Part shown: positions 1 to 7,370 of the stretch, piece after piece | How positions within the stretch are numbered: position 1 is the stretch's first letter | How the letters are laid out: each line of letters starts with the position of its first letter | Assembly: GCA_017618515.1 (NCBI GenBank) | Contig: JAFZUB010000129.1 | Span: 1 to 8,431, forward strand | Origin: Bacteroidaceae bacterium | GTDB taxonomy: Bacteria; Bacteroidota; Bacteroidia; Bacteroidales; Bacteroidaceae | DNA: 8,431 bases | Direction of reading: 5' to 3' | Program-made: the position numbers and the translations under genes | The notes under the pieces: model-generated | Databases searched by the model: none | What the model was told of the DNA's origin: nothing | What the model saw: only the letters and a program-made list of their open reading frames with translations

Positions 1-1
1 C

Positions 2-310
2 TACAAGCGCGAGATGGAACTGGTAGGTGTAGGTTACCGTGTTTCTAACGAGGGACAGATCGTAGAGTTCTCCCTCGGTTATACACACCCCATATTCCTG
101 CAGCTCCCGAAGGAAATCTCCGTAGTTACAAAGTCAGAAAGGAATAAGCGCCCTTATATCTGTCTGGAGTCTTGCGACAAGCAGCTTTTGGGACTTGTTT
201 GTGCTAAGATTCGTTCTTTCCGCAAGCCTGAGCCTTACAAAGGTAAGGGTATCTTGTATGTTGGTGAAGTTATTCGTCGCAAGTCTGGTAAGACCGCGGC
301 AGCTAAGTAA
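2..310 (+). CDS. rplF: 50S ribosomal protein L6 (uL6), 3' part
   Basis: Structural protein of the large ribosomal subunit, sitting near the factor-binding region where it contacts 23S rRNA. Only the last 102 residues are present, because the reading frame enters open from the window's left edge; the N-terminal domain lies outside. The visible part is the C-terminal L6 domain: the LVGVGYR motif, then SLGYTHP, and the family hallmark RKPEPYKGKGI near the end, followed by a short Lys/Ala-rich tail. The stop is TAA. The segment SERNKRPYICLES between the two half-motifs looks slightly longer than in E. coli L6. It lies 19 bases before rplR, in the usual spc operon order. The internal ATG at 14 falls mid-domain and is not the start. 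The identification is secure. Confidence 0.97.
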   Translation, partial: YKREMELVGVGYRVSNEGQIVEFSLGYTHPIFLQLPKEISVVTKSERNKRPYICLESCDKQLLGLVCAKIRSFRKPEPYKGKGILYVGEVIRRKSGKTAAAK

Positions 311-329
311 CCCATAAAAACTAAAGATT

Positions 330-671
330 ATGACAAAGAATAAAGATAGAAGGGTTAGAATTAAATATCGCGTACGCAATAAGATTTCTGGCACCGCTGA
401 GAGACCGCGTCTGTGTGTGTTCCGCAGCAATAAGCAGATCTATGCTCAAGTGATAAACGATGATAAAGGAACCACCGTTGTATCCGCCTCTTCCCTCGGC
501 ATGGACAAGATGCCCAAGAAGGAGCAGGCTGCAATAGTAGGTGAGAAGATCGCAAAGCTGGCCATCGAGGCAGGCATAAGCGAGGTAGTGTTCGACCGCA
601 ATGGTTACCTCTATCACGGACGAGTTCAGGAAGTTGCTAATGGTGCCCGTAAAGGCGGACTTAAATTTTAA
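330..671 (+). CDS. rplR: 50S ribosomal protein L18 (uL18)
   Basis: Large-subunit protein that binds 5S rRNA together with L5 and L25-type proteins and helps attach 5S rRNA to the central protuberance. It has 113 residues, close to the usual 115-120. The N-terminus is very basic ([14 protein letters not shown]). Family motifs follow: [18 protein letters not shown] around residues 24-41 and [12 protein letters not shown] around 88-99, ending in GLKF. The ATG at 330 gives the expected N-terminus and is preceded by an A-rich stretch with no Shine-Dalgarno motif. Its TAA stop shares its last A with an ATG of the rpsE frame, so translation of the two genes could be coupled. Confidence 0.97.
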   Translation: MTKNKDRRVRIKYRVRNKISGTAERPRLCVFRSNKQIYAQVINDDKGTTVVSASSLGMDKMPKKEQAAIVGEKIAKLAIEAGISEVVFDRNGYLYHGRVQEVANGARKGGLKF

Positions 672-676
672 TGTAT

Positions 677-1183
677 ATGGCAAATAGAGTAAATATAAAC
701 ACCGAAGAACTTACTGAAAAATTGGTAGCACTTAATCGTGTAACCAAAGTAACTAAGGGTGGTAGGACTTTCACTTTTGCTGCGATAGTTGTTGTCGGCG
801 ACGGCAATGGCGTTGTAGGCTATGGTCTCGGTAAGGCTGGCGAAGTTTCGGCAGCTATTGCTAAGGGCGTAGAGTCCGCAAAGAAAAATCTTATCAGAGT
901 GCCTGTTCTCAAGGGTACCATCCCTCACGAGCAGATTGCAAAGTACGGTGGAGCCAGAGTGCTCATCCGTCCCGCAGCTCCTGGTACTGGAGTGGTGGCT
1001 GGCGGTGCTATGCGTGCCGTGTTTGAGAGCGTTGGTGTGAAGGACGTCCTCGCCAAGTCGAAGGGCTCATCCAACCCCCACAACCTCGTTAAGGCAACCG
1101 TAGCCGCACTGGCAGAATTGCGCGATGCCAACACTATCGCCGCAACGCGTAACATTAGTTTGGAAAAAGTATTTAAAGGTTAG
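677..1183 (+). CDS. rpsE: 30S ribosomal protein S5 (uS5)
   Basis: Small-subunit protein needed for decoding accuracy and mRNA unwinding at the entry channel. With this start it has 168 residues (E. coli S5 has 167). The N-terminal double-stranded-RNA-binding-like domain holds [15 protein letters not shown] (residues 20-34), which contains the loop where spectinomycin-resistance mutations occur in other bacteria, then [19 protein letters not shown]. The C-terminal domain has [10 protein letters not shown] and the Gly/Ala-rich loop [14 protein letters not shown] chose the ATG at 677 because it gives MANRV, as in related S5 proteins. An in-frame ATG at 671 overlaps the rplR stop and would add Met-Tyr. 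The stop is TAG, one of only two non-TAA stops here. Confidence 0.96.
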   Translation: MANRVNINTEELTEKLVALNRVTKVTKGGRTFTFAAIVVVGDGNGVVGYGLGKAGEVSAAIAKGVESAKKNLIRVPVLKGTIPHEQIAKYGGARVLIRPAAPGTGVVAGGAMRAVFESVGVKDVLAKSKGSSNPHNLVKATVAALAELRDANTIAATRNISLEKVFKG

Positions 1184-1189
1184 TGTATT

Positions 1190-1366
1190 ATGGCAACGAT
1201 AAAGATTAAGCAAGTAAAGAGCCGTATCGGCGCCCCTATCGATCAGAGAAGAACTCTCGATTCCTTAGGCTTGAGGAAAATGAATGCCGTCGTAGCACAT
1301 GAGGACACCCCGTGTGTGCGTGGCATGATTAAGAAGGTTCATCATCTGGTGAGAATCGTTGAATAA
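1190..1366 (+). CDS. rpmD: 50S ribosomal protein L30 (uL30)
   Basis: Small large-subunit protein of 58 residues, matching the bacterial norm of about 59-60. It starts MATIKIKQVKSRIG, followed by the family pattern RRTLDSLGLRKMNAVV (residues 20-35) and a C-terminal part ending VHHLVRIVE. In this family the LGL(R/K) segment and the hydrophobic C-terminal strand form the small ferredoxin-like fold. The ATG at 1190 lies 6 bases after the rpsE stop. The gene ends with two consecutive in-frame TAA codons. Position between rpsE and rplO is the standard spc operon order. It is easily missed because of its length, but the identification is clear. Confidence 0.95.
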   Translation: MATIKIKQVKSRIGAPIDQRRTLDSLGLRKMNAVVAHEDTPCVRGMIKKVHHLVRIVE

Positions 1367-1382
1367 TAAAAACGTAGAAATC

Positions 1383-1829
1383 ATGAAATTACATAATTTG
1401 AAACCCGCAGAGGGATCTACTCACTCCAGAAGAAGGCTCGGTCGTGGACCCGGCTCCGGTTTGGGTGGCACGTCAACTCGTGGTCATAAGGGTGCCAAGG
1501 CACGCTCTGGTTATAAGAAGAAGATTGGCTTCGAAGGCGGTCAGATGCCGCTGCAGCGTCGTCTGCCGAAGTCTGGATTCAAGAATATCAACCGCGTAGA
1601 GTATAAGGCTATCAACCTTGACGTTATCCAGGCTCTCGCCGATGCTAAGAAACTCACAGCCGTTACAGTTCAGGACCTCGTGCAGGCAGGCTTCGTTTCC
1701 AAGGGCCAGCTCGTCAAGATTCTCGGCAACGGTCAGCTTACCACTAAGCTCGACGTTACGGCCAATGGCTTTTCTAAATCTGCAGAGGCAGCAATCACTG
1801 CTCTCGGTGGTAACGTGACTAAATTATAA
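1383..1829 (+). CDS. rplO: 50S ribosomal protein L15 (uL15)
   Basis: Large-subunit protein that binds 23S rRNA early in assembly. It has 148 residues (E. coli L15 has 144). The N-terminus MKLHNLKPAEGSTHSRRR leads into a Gly/Arg-rich extension, RLGRGPGSGLGGTSTRGHKG (residues 18-37), that in this family threads into the rRNA. Next comes FEGGQMPLQRRLPKSGF (residues 50-66), the most conserved L15 motif. The C-terminal globular part has VKILGNGQL and ends GGNVTKL. The ATG at 1383 is chosen because it gives the standard MKLHNL start. A TTG at 1359 would extend the frame by eight residues but overlaps rpmD and adds nothing conserved. Confidence 0.97.
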   Translation: MKLHNLKPAEGSTHSRRRLGRGPGSGLGGTSTRGHKGAKARSGYKKKIGFEGGQMPLQRRLPKSGFKNINRVEYKAINLDVIQALADAKKLTAVTVQDLVQAGFVSKGQLVKILGNGQLTTKLDVTANGFSKSAEAAITALGGNVTKL

Positions 1830-1832
1830 CAG

Positions 1833-3167
1833 ATGAAAAAATTCATTGAGACATTAAAGAATATATGGCGTGTAGAAGACCTCAGAATACGTCTTCTGAT
1901 AACCATCCTGTTTATTGCCATATATCGTTTCGGCTCATTTGTCGTCTTGCCAGGCATCGACCCGCAGAGGTTGTCCTCCCTTTCGGATCAGACCAAGGAA
2001 GGACTTATGTCTCTGCTGGATATGTTCTCTGGTGGCGCATTCTCCAACGCATCCATCTTCGCGCTGGGAATCATGCCCTACATCACTGCATCTATCGTAA
2101 TGCAGCTGCTTGCTATAGCAGTGCCCTACTTCCAGAAGATGCAGCGTGAGGGCGAGAGCGGACGTCGCAAGATCAATCAGTACACCCGCTACCTGACAAT
2201 GGCTATCCTGCTGTTCCAGGCACCGATGTATTTGATCAACCTTAAGACACAGGCCGCTGGCGCTATCACCAACGCACTGCCTTGGGGTATGTTCCTGCTC
2301 ACATCGACCATCATCCTTGCAGCAGGCAGCATGTTCATCCTCTGGCTCGGCGAGCGCATCACTGACAAGGGAGTCGGCAACGGTGTATCCATGATAATCA
2401 TGATTGGTATCATCGCACGTCTGCCCCAGGCACTGGGTCAGGAGTTCGTAACAGCTCTTACCTCACCGGGTGCCGGTGGCTTGGTTAAGTTCCTGTTTGA
2501 GATCATCGCACTGATTGTGGTGATAGCAGCAGCAGTATTGTTGGTTCAGGCCGTACGAAAAGTGCCCGTTCAGTATGCTAAGCGCCTCCAAGGCGGACAG
2601 CAGGTGGGCGGAGCACGCCAGTACATCCCCATCAAACTGTTTGCAGCCAACGTGATGCCTATCATCTTTGCCCAGGCATTGATGTTCATTCCTGTAACCA
2701 TGGCTCGCAGCGGAGGTGAAAACAGCGCAGTGATCGCTAACCTCCTCGACATGAACAGCTTCTTGTACAACTTCGTGTTTGTGATTCTGATTATCGCATT
2801 TACGTATTTCTACACAGCCATCACGCTCAATCCTGTGCAGATGGCTGACGAGCTGAAGCGAAACAATGGTTTCATACCGGGTGTAAAGCCGGGTAAGAAC
2901 ACAGCAGACTACCTCGACAACGTAATGTCATATATCACACTGCCGGGTTCGTTGTTTATCGCATTGATAGCAATCCTTCCCGTGTTCGCAAGATACTTTG
3001 ACATCAATCAGGGATTTGCGCAGTTCTTCGGCGGCACATCACTTCTGATTCTTGTTGGTGTGGTGTTGGATACTCTCCAGCAGATAGAGAGCCATCTGCT
3101 CGTCCGTCACTACGACGGCCTGCTCAGCTCCGGTCGCACACGCTCTCGTGGCGTAAGTGCATACTAA
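1833..3167 (+). CDS. secY: Protein translocase channel subunit SecY
   Basis: Central pore of the Sec translocon in the inner membrane; with SecE and SecG it passes unfolded proteins driven by SecA, and takes in membrane proteins from the ribosome. It has 444 residues and ten likely membrane helices, roughly at 18-40, 72-95, 118-136, 151-171, 183-200, 218-240, 268-288, 311-332, 367-387 and 397-415. Two SecY signatures are visible: the plug and helix 2 segment with FALGIMPYITASIVMQL (76-92) and WLGERITDKGVGNGVSMII (171-189). The cytoplasmic loop between helices 6 and 7 carries VPVQYAKR. The loop between helices 8 and 9 reads IPGVKPGKNTADY, with Lys352 where E. coli has the important Arg357. It starts 3 bases after rplO. 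Confidence 0.98.
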   Translation: MKKFIETLKNIWRVEDLRIRLLITILFIAIYRFGSFVVLPGIDPQRLSSLSDQTKEGLMSLLDMFSGGAFSNASIFALGIMPYITASIVMQLLAIAVPYFQKMQREGESGRRKINQYTRYLTMAILLFQAPMYLINLKTQAAGAITNALPWGMFLLTSTIILAAGSMFILWLGERITDKGVGNGVSMIIMIGIIARLPQALGQEFVTALTSPGAGGLVKFLFEIIALIVVIAAAVLLVQAVRKVPVQYAKRLQGGQQVGGARQYIPIKLFAANVMPIIFAQALMFIPVTMARSGGENSAVIANLLDMNSFLYNFVFVILIIAFTYFYTAITLNPVQMADELKRNNGFIPGVKPGKNTADYLDNVMSYITLPGSLFIALIAILPVFARYFDINQGFAQFFGGTSLLILVGVVLDTLQQIESHLLVRHYDGLLSSGRTRSRGVSAY

Positions 3168-3168
3168 C

Positions 3169-3963
3169 ATGATTTACTTAAAGACAGAAGACGAGATAGA
3201 GCTGATGAGGCAGGCCAACCTGCTCGTAGGCAGAACGCTTGCTGAAATAGCACGAATCATCAAACCAGGTGTAACGACAAGGCAAATCGACGCCCTGGCC
3301 GACACCTATATAAGAGACAATGGTGCTATCCCGACCTTCAAAGGATTCCCCGGACAAAACGGAGTTCCCTTCCCAGCGTCGGTCTGCACTTCGGTAAACG
3401 AACAAGTCGTACACGGTATCCCCACCGACACACCCCTCAAGGAGGGAGACATAGTCTCAGTTGACTGCGGCACACTGCTCAACGGATACAACGGAGACTC
3501 ATGCTACACCTTCTGCGTCGGAGAAGTGTCCAAGGAAGTCAAGCAACTGCTCCTGACAACCAAGCAAAGCCTTTACCTCGGCATCGAGGCCGCAATAGCG
3601 GGGCGAAGGGTGGGAGATATCAGCTACGCAGTGCAGCACCATTGCGAAAGCCAAGGATACGGAGTAGTGCATGAACTCTGTGGACACGGCATCGGACGCG
3701 AAATGCACGAAGACCCTATGGTCCCCAACTTCGGAAAGCGCGGCAACGGACCGCAACTCAAGAATGGGATGTGCATAGCAATAGAGCCAATGATCACAAT
3801 GGGAAGCCGAGAAATAGGAATCCTCTCTGACGGTTGGACTATTGTCACACGCGACTCCAAGCCCGCAGCACACTTCGAGCACACCATCGCAATCCACCAC
3901 GGCAAAGCCGATATCCTGTCTTCTTTCGAGGAAGTAGAGAAAATCGAAGGTAAATTATATTAG
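3169..3963 (+). CDS. map: Methionine aminopeptidase, type I
   Basis: Cytoplasmic metalloenzyme that removes the initiator methionine from new proteins when the second residue is small. It has 264 residues, the normal size for a short type I enzyme without an N-terminal extension. The five expected metal ligands are present: Asp99 (SVDCG), Asp110 (NGDSC), His173 (CGHGIG), Glu206 (IAIEPM) and Glu237 (HFEHTI). The substrate-site His82 (VVHGIP) and His180 (REMHEDP) are also present, so it should be active. The ATG at 3169 gives MIYLKTEDEIELM and lies one base after the secY stop, a coupled arrangement; a GTG at 3157 inside secY is less likely. The stop is TAG. Location between secY and infA without adk is typical of Bacteroidales. 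Confidence 0.97.
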   Translation: MIYLKTEDEIELMRQANLLVGRTLAEIARIIKPGVTTRQIDALADTYIRDNGAIPTFKGFPGQNGVPFPASVCTSVNEQVVHGIPTDTPLKEGDIVSVDCGTLLNGYNGDSCYTFCVGEVSKEVKQLLLTTKQSLYLGIEAAIAGRRVGDISYAVQHHCESQGYGVVHELCGHGIGREMHEDPMVPNFGKRGNGPQLKNGMCIAIEPMITMGSREIGILSDGWTIVTRDSKPAAHFEHTIAIHHGKADILSSFEEVEKIEGKLY

Positions 3964-3986
3964 TAATAACAGACAAAACATAGTTT

Positions 3987-4205
3987 ATGCCAAAAGAATC
4001 TGCAATCGAACTGGATGGCGTCATTCTCGAAGCCCTATCCAACGCAATGTTTCGAGTAGAGCTGGAAAACGGCCATCAGATAACTGCTCACCTGTCGGGC
4101 AAGATGCGTCTGCACTACATTCGCATACTTCCTGGCGACAAGGTAAAGCTGGAAATGAGTCCTTATGACCTGTCAAAGGGCCGAATCGTATTCAGATACA
4201 AATAA
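3987..4205 (+). CDS. infA: Translation initiation factor IF-1
   Basis: Single OB-fold protein that binds the ribosomal A site during initiation and works with IF-2 and IF-3 to select the initiator tRNA. It has 72 residues, exactly the common bacterial length. Recognisable segments are [20 protein letters not shown] (residues 6-25), [15 protein letters not shown] (26-40), the [13 protein letters not shown] strand (50-62) and the ending GRIVFRYK. The start at 3987 lies 23 bases after map in an A-rich spacer without a Shine-Dalgarno motif. It is followed 14 bases later by rpmJ, as is common in many bacteria. Confidence 0.98.
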   Translation: MPKESAIELDGVILEALSNAMFRVELENGHQITAHLSGKMRLHYIRILPGDKVKLEMSPYDLSKGRIVFRYK

Positions 4206-4219
4206 AAAACACACACAAT

Positions 4220-4336
4220 ATGAAGACAAGAGTATCTATTAAGAAGCGTACCCCGGACTGCAAGATAGTACGTCGCAAGGGGCGTCTGTATGTTATTAAC
4301 AAGAAGAACCCGAAGTTCAAGCTTCGTCAGGGCTAA
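4220..4336 (+). CDS. rpmJ: 50S ribosomal protein L36 (bL36), zinc-independent form
   Basis: Very small large-subunit protein of 38 residues that helps pack 23S rRNA helices. The sequence begins [20 protein letters not shown] and ends NPKFKLRQG, the standard L36 frame and length. Zinc-binding L36 proteins have three Cys and one His; here only Cys14 remains, and the other ligand positions are Thr11, Asn27 and Phe32. It is therefore a C-minus form that should not hold zinc; a single Cys of this kind is common in Bacteroidales. It lies between infA and rpsM, with a 14-base gap before it and a 25-base gap after. Confidence 0.95.
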   Translation: MKTRVSIKKRTPDCKIVRRKGRLYVINKKNPKFKLRQG

Positions 4337-4361
4337 TCAAAAACAATTGAAATAAATATAT

Positions 4362-4742
4362 ATGGCAATTAGAATTGTTGGTGTAGATTTACCTCAAAAC
4401 AAGCGAGGTGAGATCGCGTTGACCTATATCTATGGCATAGGTCGCAGCCGCTCAAACAAGATTCTTGAGCTCGCTGGCATTGATCGCGACATTAAGGTGC
4501 AGGATTGGACAGATGAACAGACTGCCAAGATTCGTGAAGTGATCGGAGCTAACTTCAAGGTAGAAGGTGACCTCCGTTCCGAAACTCAGATGAACATCAA
4601 GCGACTGATGGATATCGGATGCTATCGTGGTGTGCGCCATCGTAACGGACTACCCGTGCGTGGACAAAGCACCAAAAACAATGCACGTACCCGCAAGGGA
4701 AAGAAGAAGACAGTTGCTAATAAGAAAAAGGCTACCAAATAA
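4362..4742 (+). CDS. rpsM: 30S ribosomal protein S13 (uS13)
   Basis: Head protein of the small subunit; it contacts 16S rRNA, the P-site tRNA through its C-terminal tail, and the large subunit through an intersubunit bridge. It has 126 residues (E. coli 118), with the extra length in a Lys-rich end. It starts [15 protein letters not shown], then IYGIGRSRS (residues 23-31, helix-two-turn-helix region), VEGDLR (67-72), and [20 protein letters not shown] (79-98), followed by [18 protein letters not shown] that reaches the tRNA. It is the first gene of the alpha operon, 25 bases after rpmJ; that gap is too short to hold an S4-binding pseudoknot leader of the E. coli kind by itself. Confidence 0.98.
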   Translation: MAIRIVGVDLPQNKRGEIALTYIYGIGRSRSNKILELAGIDRDIKVQDWTDEQTAKIREVIGANFKVEGDLRSETQMNIKRLMDIGCYRGVRHRNGLPVRGQSTKNNARTRKGKKKTVANKKKATK

Positions 4743-4751
4743 TAACTGATT

Positions 4752-5141
4752 ATGGCTAAGAAAACAGTATCCGCAAAGAAAAGAGTAGTAAAGATTACTG
4801 CCGTGGGACAGTTGCATGTCCATAGTTCTTTCAACAATGTTATTGTCTCCCTCACCAATAGCGAGGGCGAGATGATTTCCTGGTCTTCTGCCGGTAAGAT
4901 GGGATTCCGTGGCTCCAAGAAAAACACTCCCTATGCTGCCCAGATGGCCGCTCAGGATTGCGCTAAGGTAGCCTACGACCTTGGACTACGCAAGGTGAAG
5001 GCCTATGTCAAGGGTCCCGGCCAGGGCCGTGAGTCCGCCATACGCACCGTACACGGAGCAGGCATCGAAGTCACCGAGATAATCGACGTTACTCCGCTGC
5101 CCCACAACGGCTGCCGCCCTCCCAAGAGAAGAAGAGTATAA
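4752..5141 (+). CDS. rpsK: 30S ribosomal protein S11 (uS11)
   Basis: Platform protein of the small subunit, next to the 3' end of 16S rRNA, where mRNA leaves the decoding channel. It has 129 residues, same as E. coli. Motifs include [15 protein letters not shown] (residues 22-36), [20 protein letters not shown] (45-64), [13 protein letters not shown] (86-98), and the invariant ending [18 protein letters not shown] (112-129). The Asn119-Gly120 pair, where isoaspartate forms in E. coli S11, is present. It follows rpsM by 9 bases with no Shine-Dalgarno motif. The 40-base spacer to rpsD is the longest inside the operon. Confidence 0.98.
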   Translation: MAKKTVSAKKRVVKITAVGQLHVHSSFNNVIVSLTNSEGEMISWSSAGKMGFRGSKKNTPYAAQMAAQDCAKVAYDLGLRKVKAYVKGPGQGRESAIRTVHGAGIEVTEIIDVTPLPHNGCRPPKRRRV

Positions 5142-5181
5142 TAACACTAGGTTGAATCAACACAAGAAACATCTTTAACAA

Positions 5182-5787
5182 ATGGCTAAATATACAGGAC
5201 CCAAAACAAGAATCGCCCGCAAGTTTGGAGAGCCAATCTACGGACCCGACAAGACCTTTGAGCACAGGAATTTCCCTCCTGGACAGCACGGCCATGACCG
5301 TCGTCGCAAGACCTCTGAGTACGGCATCATGCTCGCTGAGAAGCAGAAGGCAAAGTACACCTACGGCGTCTTGGAGCGTCAGTTCCGCAACCTCTTTGAG
5401 AAAGCATCCCGCTCCTCCGGCGTGACTGGTGAAGCCCTCCTCCAGGGACTCGAGGCACGTCTCGACAACGTGGTCTTCCGTCTCGGCATCGCGCCCTCTC
5501 GCGCAGCCGCACGCCAACTTGACAACCACAAGCACATCGTTGTTGACGGAGGCGTTGTCAACATCCCCTCTTACTCCGTAAAGCCCGGCCAGATTGTTGG
5601 TGTACGCGAAAACTCCAAGTCACTTGAGGTTATCACCGACGCCCTCACAGGCTTCAACCACAGCAAGTATCCTTGGATCGAATGGGACGAGGCTTCCAAG
5701 AGCGGTAAGTTCCTCCACCTCCCCGAGCGTGCCGACATCCCCGAGAACATCAAGGAGCAGTTGATCGTAGAATTGTACTCTAAATAA
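5182..5787 (+). CDS. rpsD: 30S ribosomal protein S4 (uS4)
   Basis: Primary assembly protein of the small subunit that binds the 5' domain of 16S rRNA and lines the mRNA entry tunnel. It has 201 residues (E. coli 206). The N-terminus [16 protein letters not shown] lacks the four-Cys zinc site found in some S4 proteins, so it is a zinc-free form. It has [11 protein letters not shown] (32-42), [10 protein letters not shown] (61-70), and an S4 RNA-binding domain around 92-154 with [20 protein letters not shown] and [12 protein letters not shown]. It ends [10 protein letters not shown], as in nearly all S4 proteins. In E. coli S4 represses the alpha operon; I see no matching leader here. It ends with tandem TAA codons. 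Confidence 0.98.
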   Translation: MAKYTGPKTRIARKFGEPIYGPDKTFEHRNFPPGQHGHDRRRKTSEYGIMLAEKQKAKYTYGVLERQFRNLFEKASRSSGVTGEALLQGLEARLDNVVFRLGIAPSRAAARQLDNHKHIVVDGGVVNIPSYSVKPGQIVGVRENSKSLEVITDALTGFNHSKYPWIEWDEASKSGKFLHLPERADIPENIKEQLIVELYSK

Positions 5788-5797
5788 TAATCTTATT

Positions 5798-6790
5798 ATG
5801 GCGATATTAGCATTTCAAAAGCCTGATAAAGTAGTAATGTTGGAATCCACTCCGACATGCGGACGATTCGAGTTCCGCCCGTTGGAGCCAGGCTTCGGCA
5901 CGACCATAGGAAACGCTTTGCGCCGCATCCTCCTGTCGTCGCTGGAGGGATTTGCCATCAATACTATCCGCATCAACGGAGTGGAGCATGAGTTCTCCAC
6001 CGTACCCGGAGTGTTGGAAGACGTTACCAACATTATACTCAACTTGAAGCAAGTGCGCTTCAAGCAGATAGTAAATGAGTTTGATACAGAAAAGGTTAGT
6101 ATCACCGTTGAAAAGACCATAGAGTTCAAGGCTGGTGATATTTCCAAAGTACTTACCGGATTTGAGGTGCTCAATCCCGAACTCGTAATATGCCATCTCG
6201 ACCCCAAGGCCTCGATGACCATAGAGCTCTCCATCAACAAGGGACGTGGCTATGTCCCCTCAGAGGAAAACCGCGAGTTCTGCACTGATGTGAACACCCT
6301 GCCTATAGACTCCATCTATACCCCTATCCGCAATGTCAAGTACGCTGTTGATGACTATCGCGTAGAACAGAAGACCGACTATGAGCGCCTTACCATCGAG
6401 GTGACCACCGACGGATCTATCCATCCCAAGGAGGCCCTCAAGGACGCCGCACGCATCCTTATCCAGCACTTCATGCTCTTCTCCGATGACAAGATTACAC
6501 TTGAAAACACCGATGTAGAGGAAGAAGACAACTTCGATGAGGACGTACTGCGCATGCGCCAGCTTCTCAAGCAGCAGCTCATAGACCAGAACCTCTCCGT
6601 CCGCGCACTCAACTGCCTCAAGGCAGCCAACGTCGAGACAATCGGCGACCTCGTGAAATACAACAAGAGCGACCTCCTGAAGTTCCGTAATTTCGGAAAG
6701 AAATCGCTCTCGGAGCTTGATGATTTGCTCCAGAGTCTGAATCTGTCGTTTGGTATGGACATCTCTAAGTATAAAATCGAAAAAGACTAA
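5798..6790 (+). CDS. rpoA: DNA-directed RNA polymerase subunit alpha
   Basis: Alpha subunit of RNA polymerase; the dimer nucleates assembly of the core enzyme, and the C-terminal domain contacts promoter DNA and regulators. It has 330 residues (E. coli 329). The N-terminal domain (about 1-232) has [19 protein letters not shown] and [12 protein letters not shown] (40-51), which form the dimer and beta-contact surface. The linker (about 233-252) is strikingly acidic, with Glu and Asp dominating 238-249. The C-terminal domain (about 256-320) keeps the DNA-contact signature [10 protein letters not shown] with Arg269, matching E. coli Arg265, then IGDLVKY and [11 protein letters not shown]. It lies 10 bases after rpsD and 3 before rplQ. 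Confidence 0.98.
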   Translation: MAILAFQKPDKVVMLESTPTCGRFEFRPLEPGFGTTIGNALRRILLSSLEGFAINTIRINGVEHEFSTVPGVLEDVTNIILNLKQVRFKQIVNEFDTEKVSITVEKTIEFKAGDISKVLTGFEVLNPELVICHLDPKASMTIELSINKGRGYVPSEENREFCTDVNTLPIDSIYTPIRNVKYAVDDYRVEQKTDYERLTIEVTTDGSIHPKEALKDAARILIQHFMLFSDDKITLENTDVEEEDNFDEDVLRMRQLLKQQLIDQNLSVRALNCLKAANVETIGDLVKYNKSDLLKFRNFGKKSLSELDDLLQSLNLSFGMDISKYKIEKD

Positions 6791-6793
6791 ACA

Positions 6794-7342
6794 ATGAGAC
6801 ACAATAAGAAATTCAACCATCTGAGTCGTACTGCATCCCACAGGGCTGCCATGCTTTCCAATATGGCCATCTCCCTGATCATGCACAAAAGAATCACTAC
6901 GACTCTCGCAAAGGCAAAGGCCCTCAAGAAGTATGTAGAGCCGCTCATCACGCGCTCAAAGGACGACACCACCAACTCACGTCGTGTAGTTTTCTCCTAC
7001 CTCCAGGACAAGGAGGCCGTTAAGGAGCTCTTCAAGACCGTGGCAGAGAAGGTGGCCAACCGCCCAGGTGGATACACCCGCATCATCAAGCTCGGCACCC
7101 GCAAGGATGACGGAGCACAGATTTGCTTCATCGAGCTCGTTGACTTCGATGAGAACATGGCCAAGACCCCGAAGAAGACGCGCACACGTCGTTCTCGCGG
7201 CACCAAGAAGGCCGCCGAGGCTCCCGCAGCAGCTCCCGCTCCCGAGGTAGAGGAGGCAGCTCCCGCAGCAGAGGCACCTGCCGAGGCACCCGCCGAGGAG
7301 GCAGCCCCCGCCGCTGAGCCCGAGGCACCCGCAGCTGAATAA
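6794..7342 (+). CDS. rplQ: 50S ribosomal protein L17 (bL17) with extended C-terminal tail
   Basis: Large-subunit protein near the peptide exit tunnel. The core, residues 1-121, is standard: [33 protein letters not shown], then [13 protein letters not shown] and the ending [17 protein letters not shown] with CFIELVD. After that comes a tail of about 60 residues absent from E. coli L17 (127 residues). It has two parts: a basic stretch at 124-139, rich in Lys, Arg and Thr, and an Ala/Pro/Glu low-complexity run at 140-182, strongly acidic and probably disordered. Related Bacteroidales L17 proteins also carry tails of this kind, so it looks lineage-specific, not an assembly error. It is the last gene of the operon, with an intrinsic terminator 29 bases downstream. 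Confidence 0.97.
   Translation: MRHNKKFNHLSRTASHRAAMLSNMAISLIMHKRITTTLAKAKALKKYVEPLITRSKDDTTNSRRVVFSYLQDKEAVKELFKTVAEKVANRPGGYTRIIKLGTRKDDGAQICFIELVDFDENMAKTPKKTRTRRSRGTKKAAEAPAAAPAPEVEEAAPAAEAPAEAPAEEAAPAAEPEAPAAE
7211..7339. repeat. Low-complexity Ala/Pro/Glu-coding repeat in rplQ
   Basis: The DNA is built from imperfect short units such as gaggcagctcccgca and gaggcacccgcc, coding for Ala-Pro-Glu combinations. It is very rich in G and C and in GCC, GCA and GAG codons. Imperfect repeats of this kind are prone to length change by slippage in steps that keep the frame. The repeat lies within rplQ and no frame break is seen. Confidence 0.75.
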
Positions 7343-7370
7343 ACAGAGTAGTTTTTTCATAAGTAGTGGA

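Noticed and set aside
1359..1382. Upstream TTG start for L15.
   Set aside because: It overlaps rpmD and adds eight unconserved residues; the ATG at 1383 gives the standard N-terminus.
3157..3168. GTG start for Map inside secY.
   Set aside because: The ATG at 3169 gives the usual MIYLKT-type N-terminus and normal length.
3499..3900. A 133-codon minus-strand frame inside map.
   Set aside because: Antisense to a fully conserved enzyme with all metal ligands; no promoter or domain is visible.
5151..5161. Dyad gttgaatcaac in the rpsK-rpsD spacer, considered as an S4 or regulator site.
   Set aside because: As a hairpin it has only four pairs and a three-base loop, and no T-run follows; it is too weak to annotate.
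5089..5535. A 148-codon minus-strand frame opposite the end of rpsK and the start of rpsD.
   Set aside because: It spans two conserved plus-strand genes and shows no known motif.
6260..6886. A 208-codon open frame on the minus strand opposite rpoA and the rplQ start.
   Set aside because: It lies fully opposite conserved genes, has no recognisable domain, and its composition mirrors the codon pattern of rpoA.
7351..7357. A T-run shortly after rplQ, considered as a first terminator.
   Set aside because: No stable stem precedes it; the stem-loop with T8 at 7371-7400 is far better.
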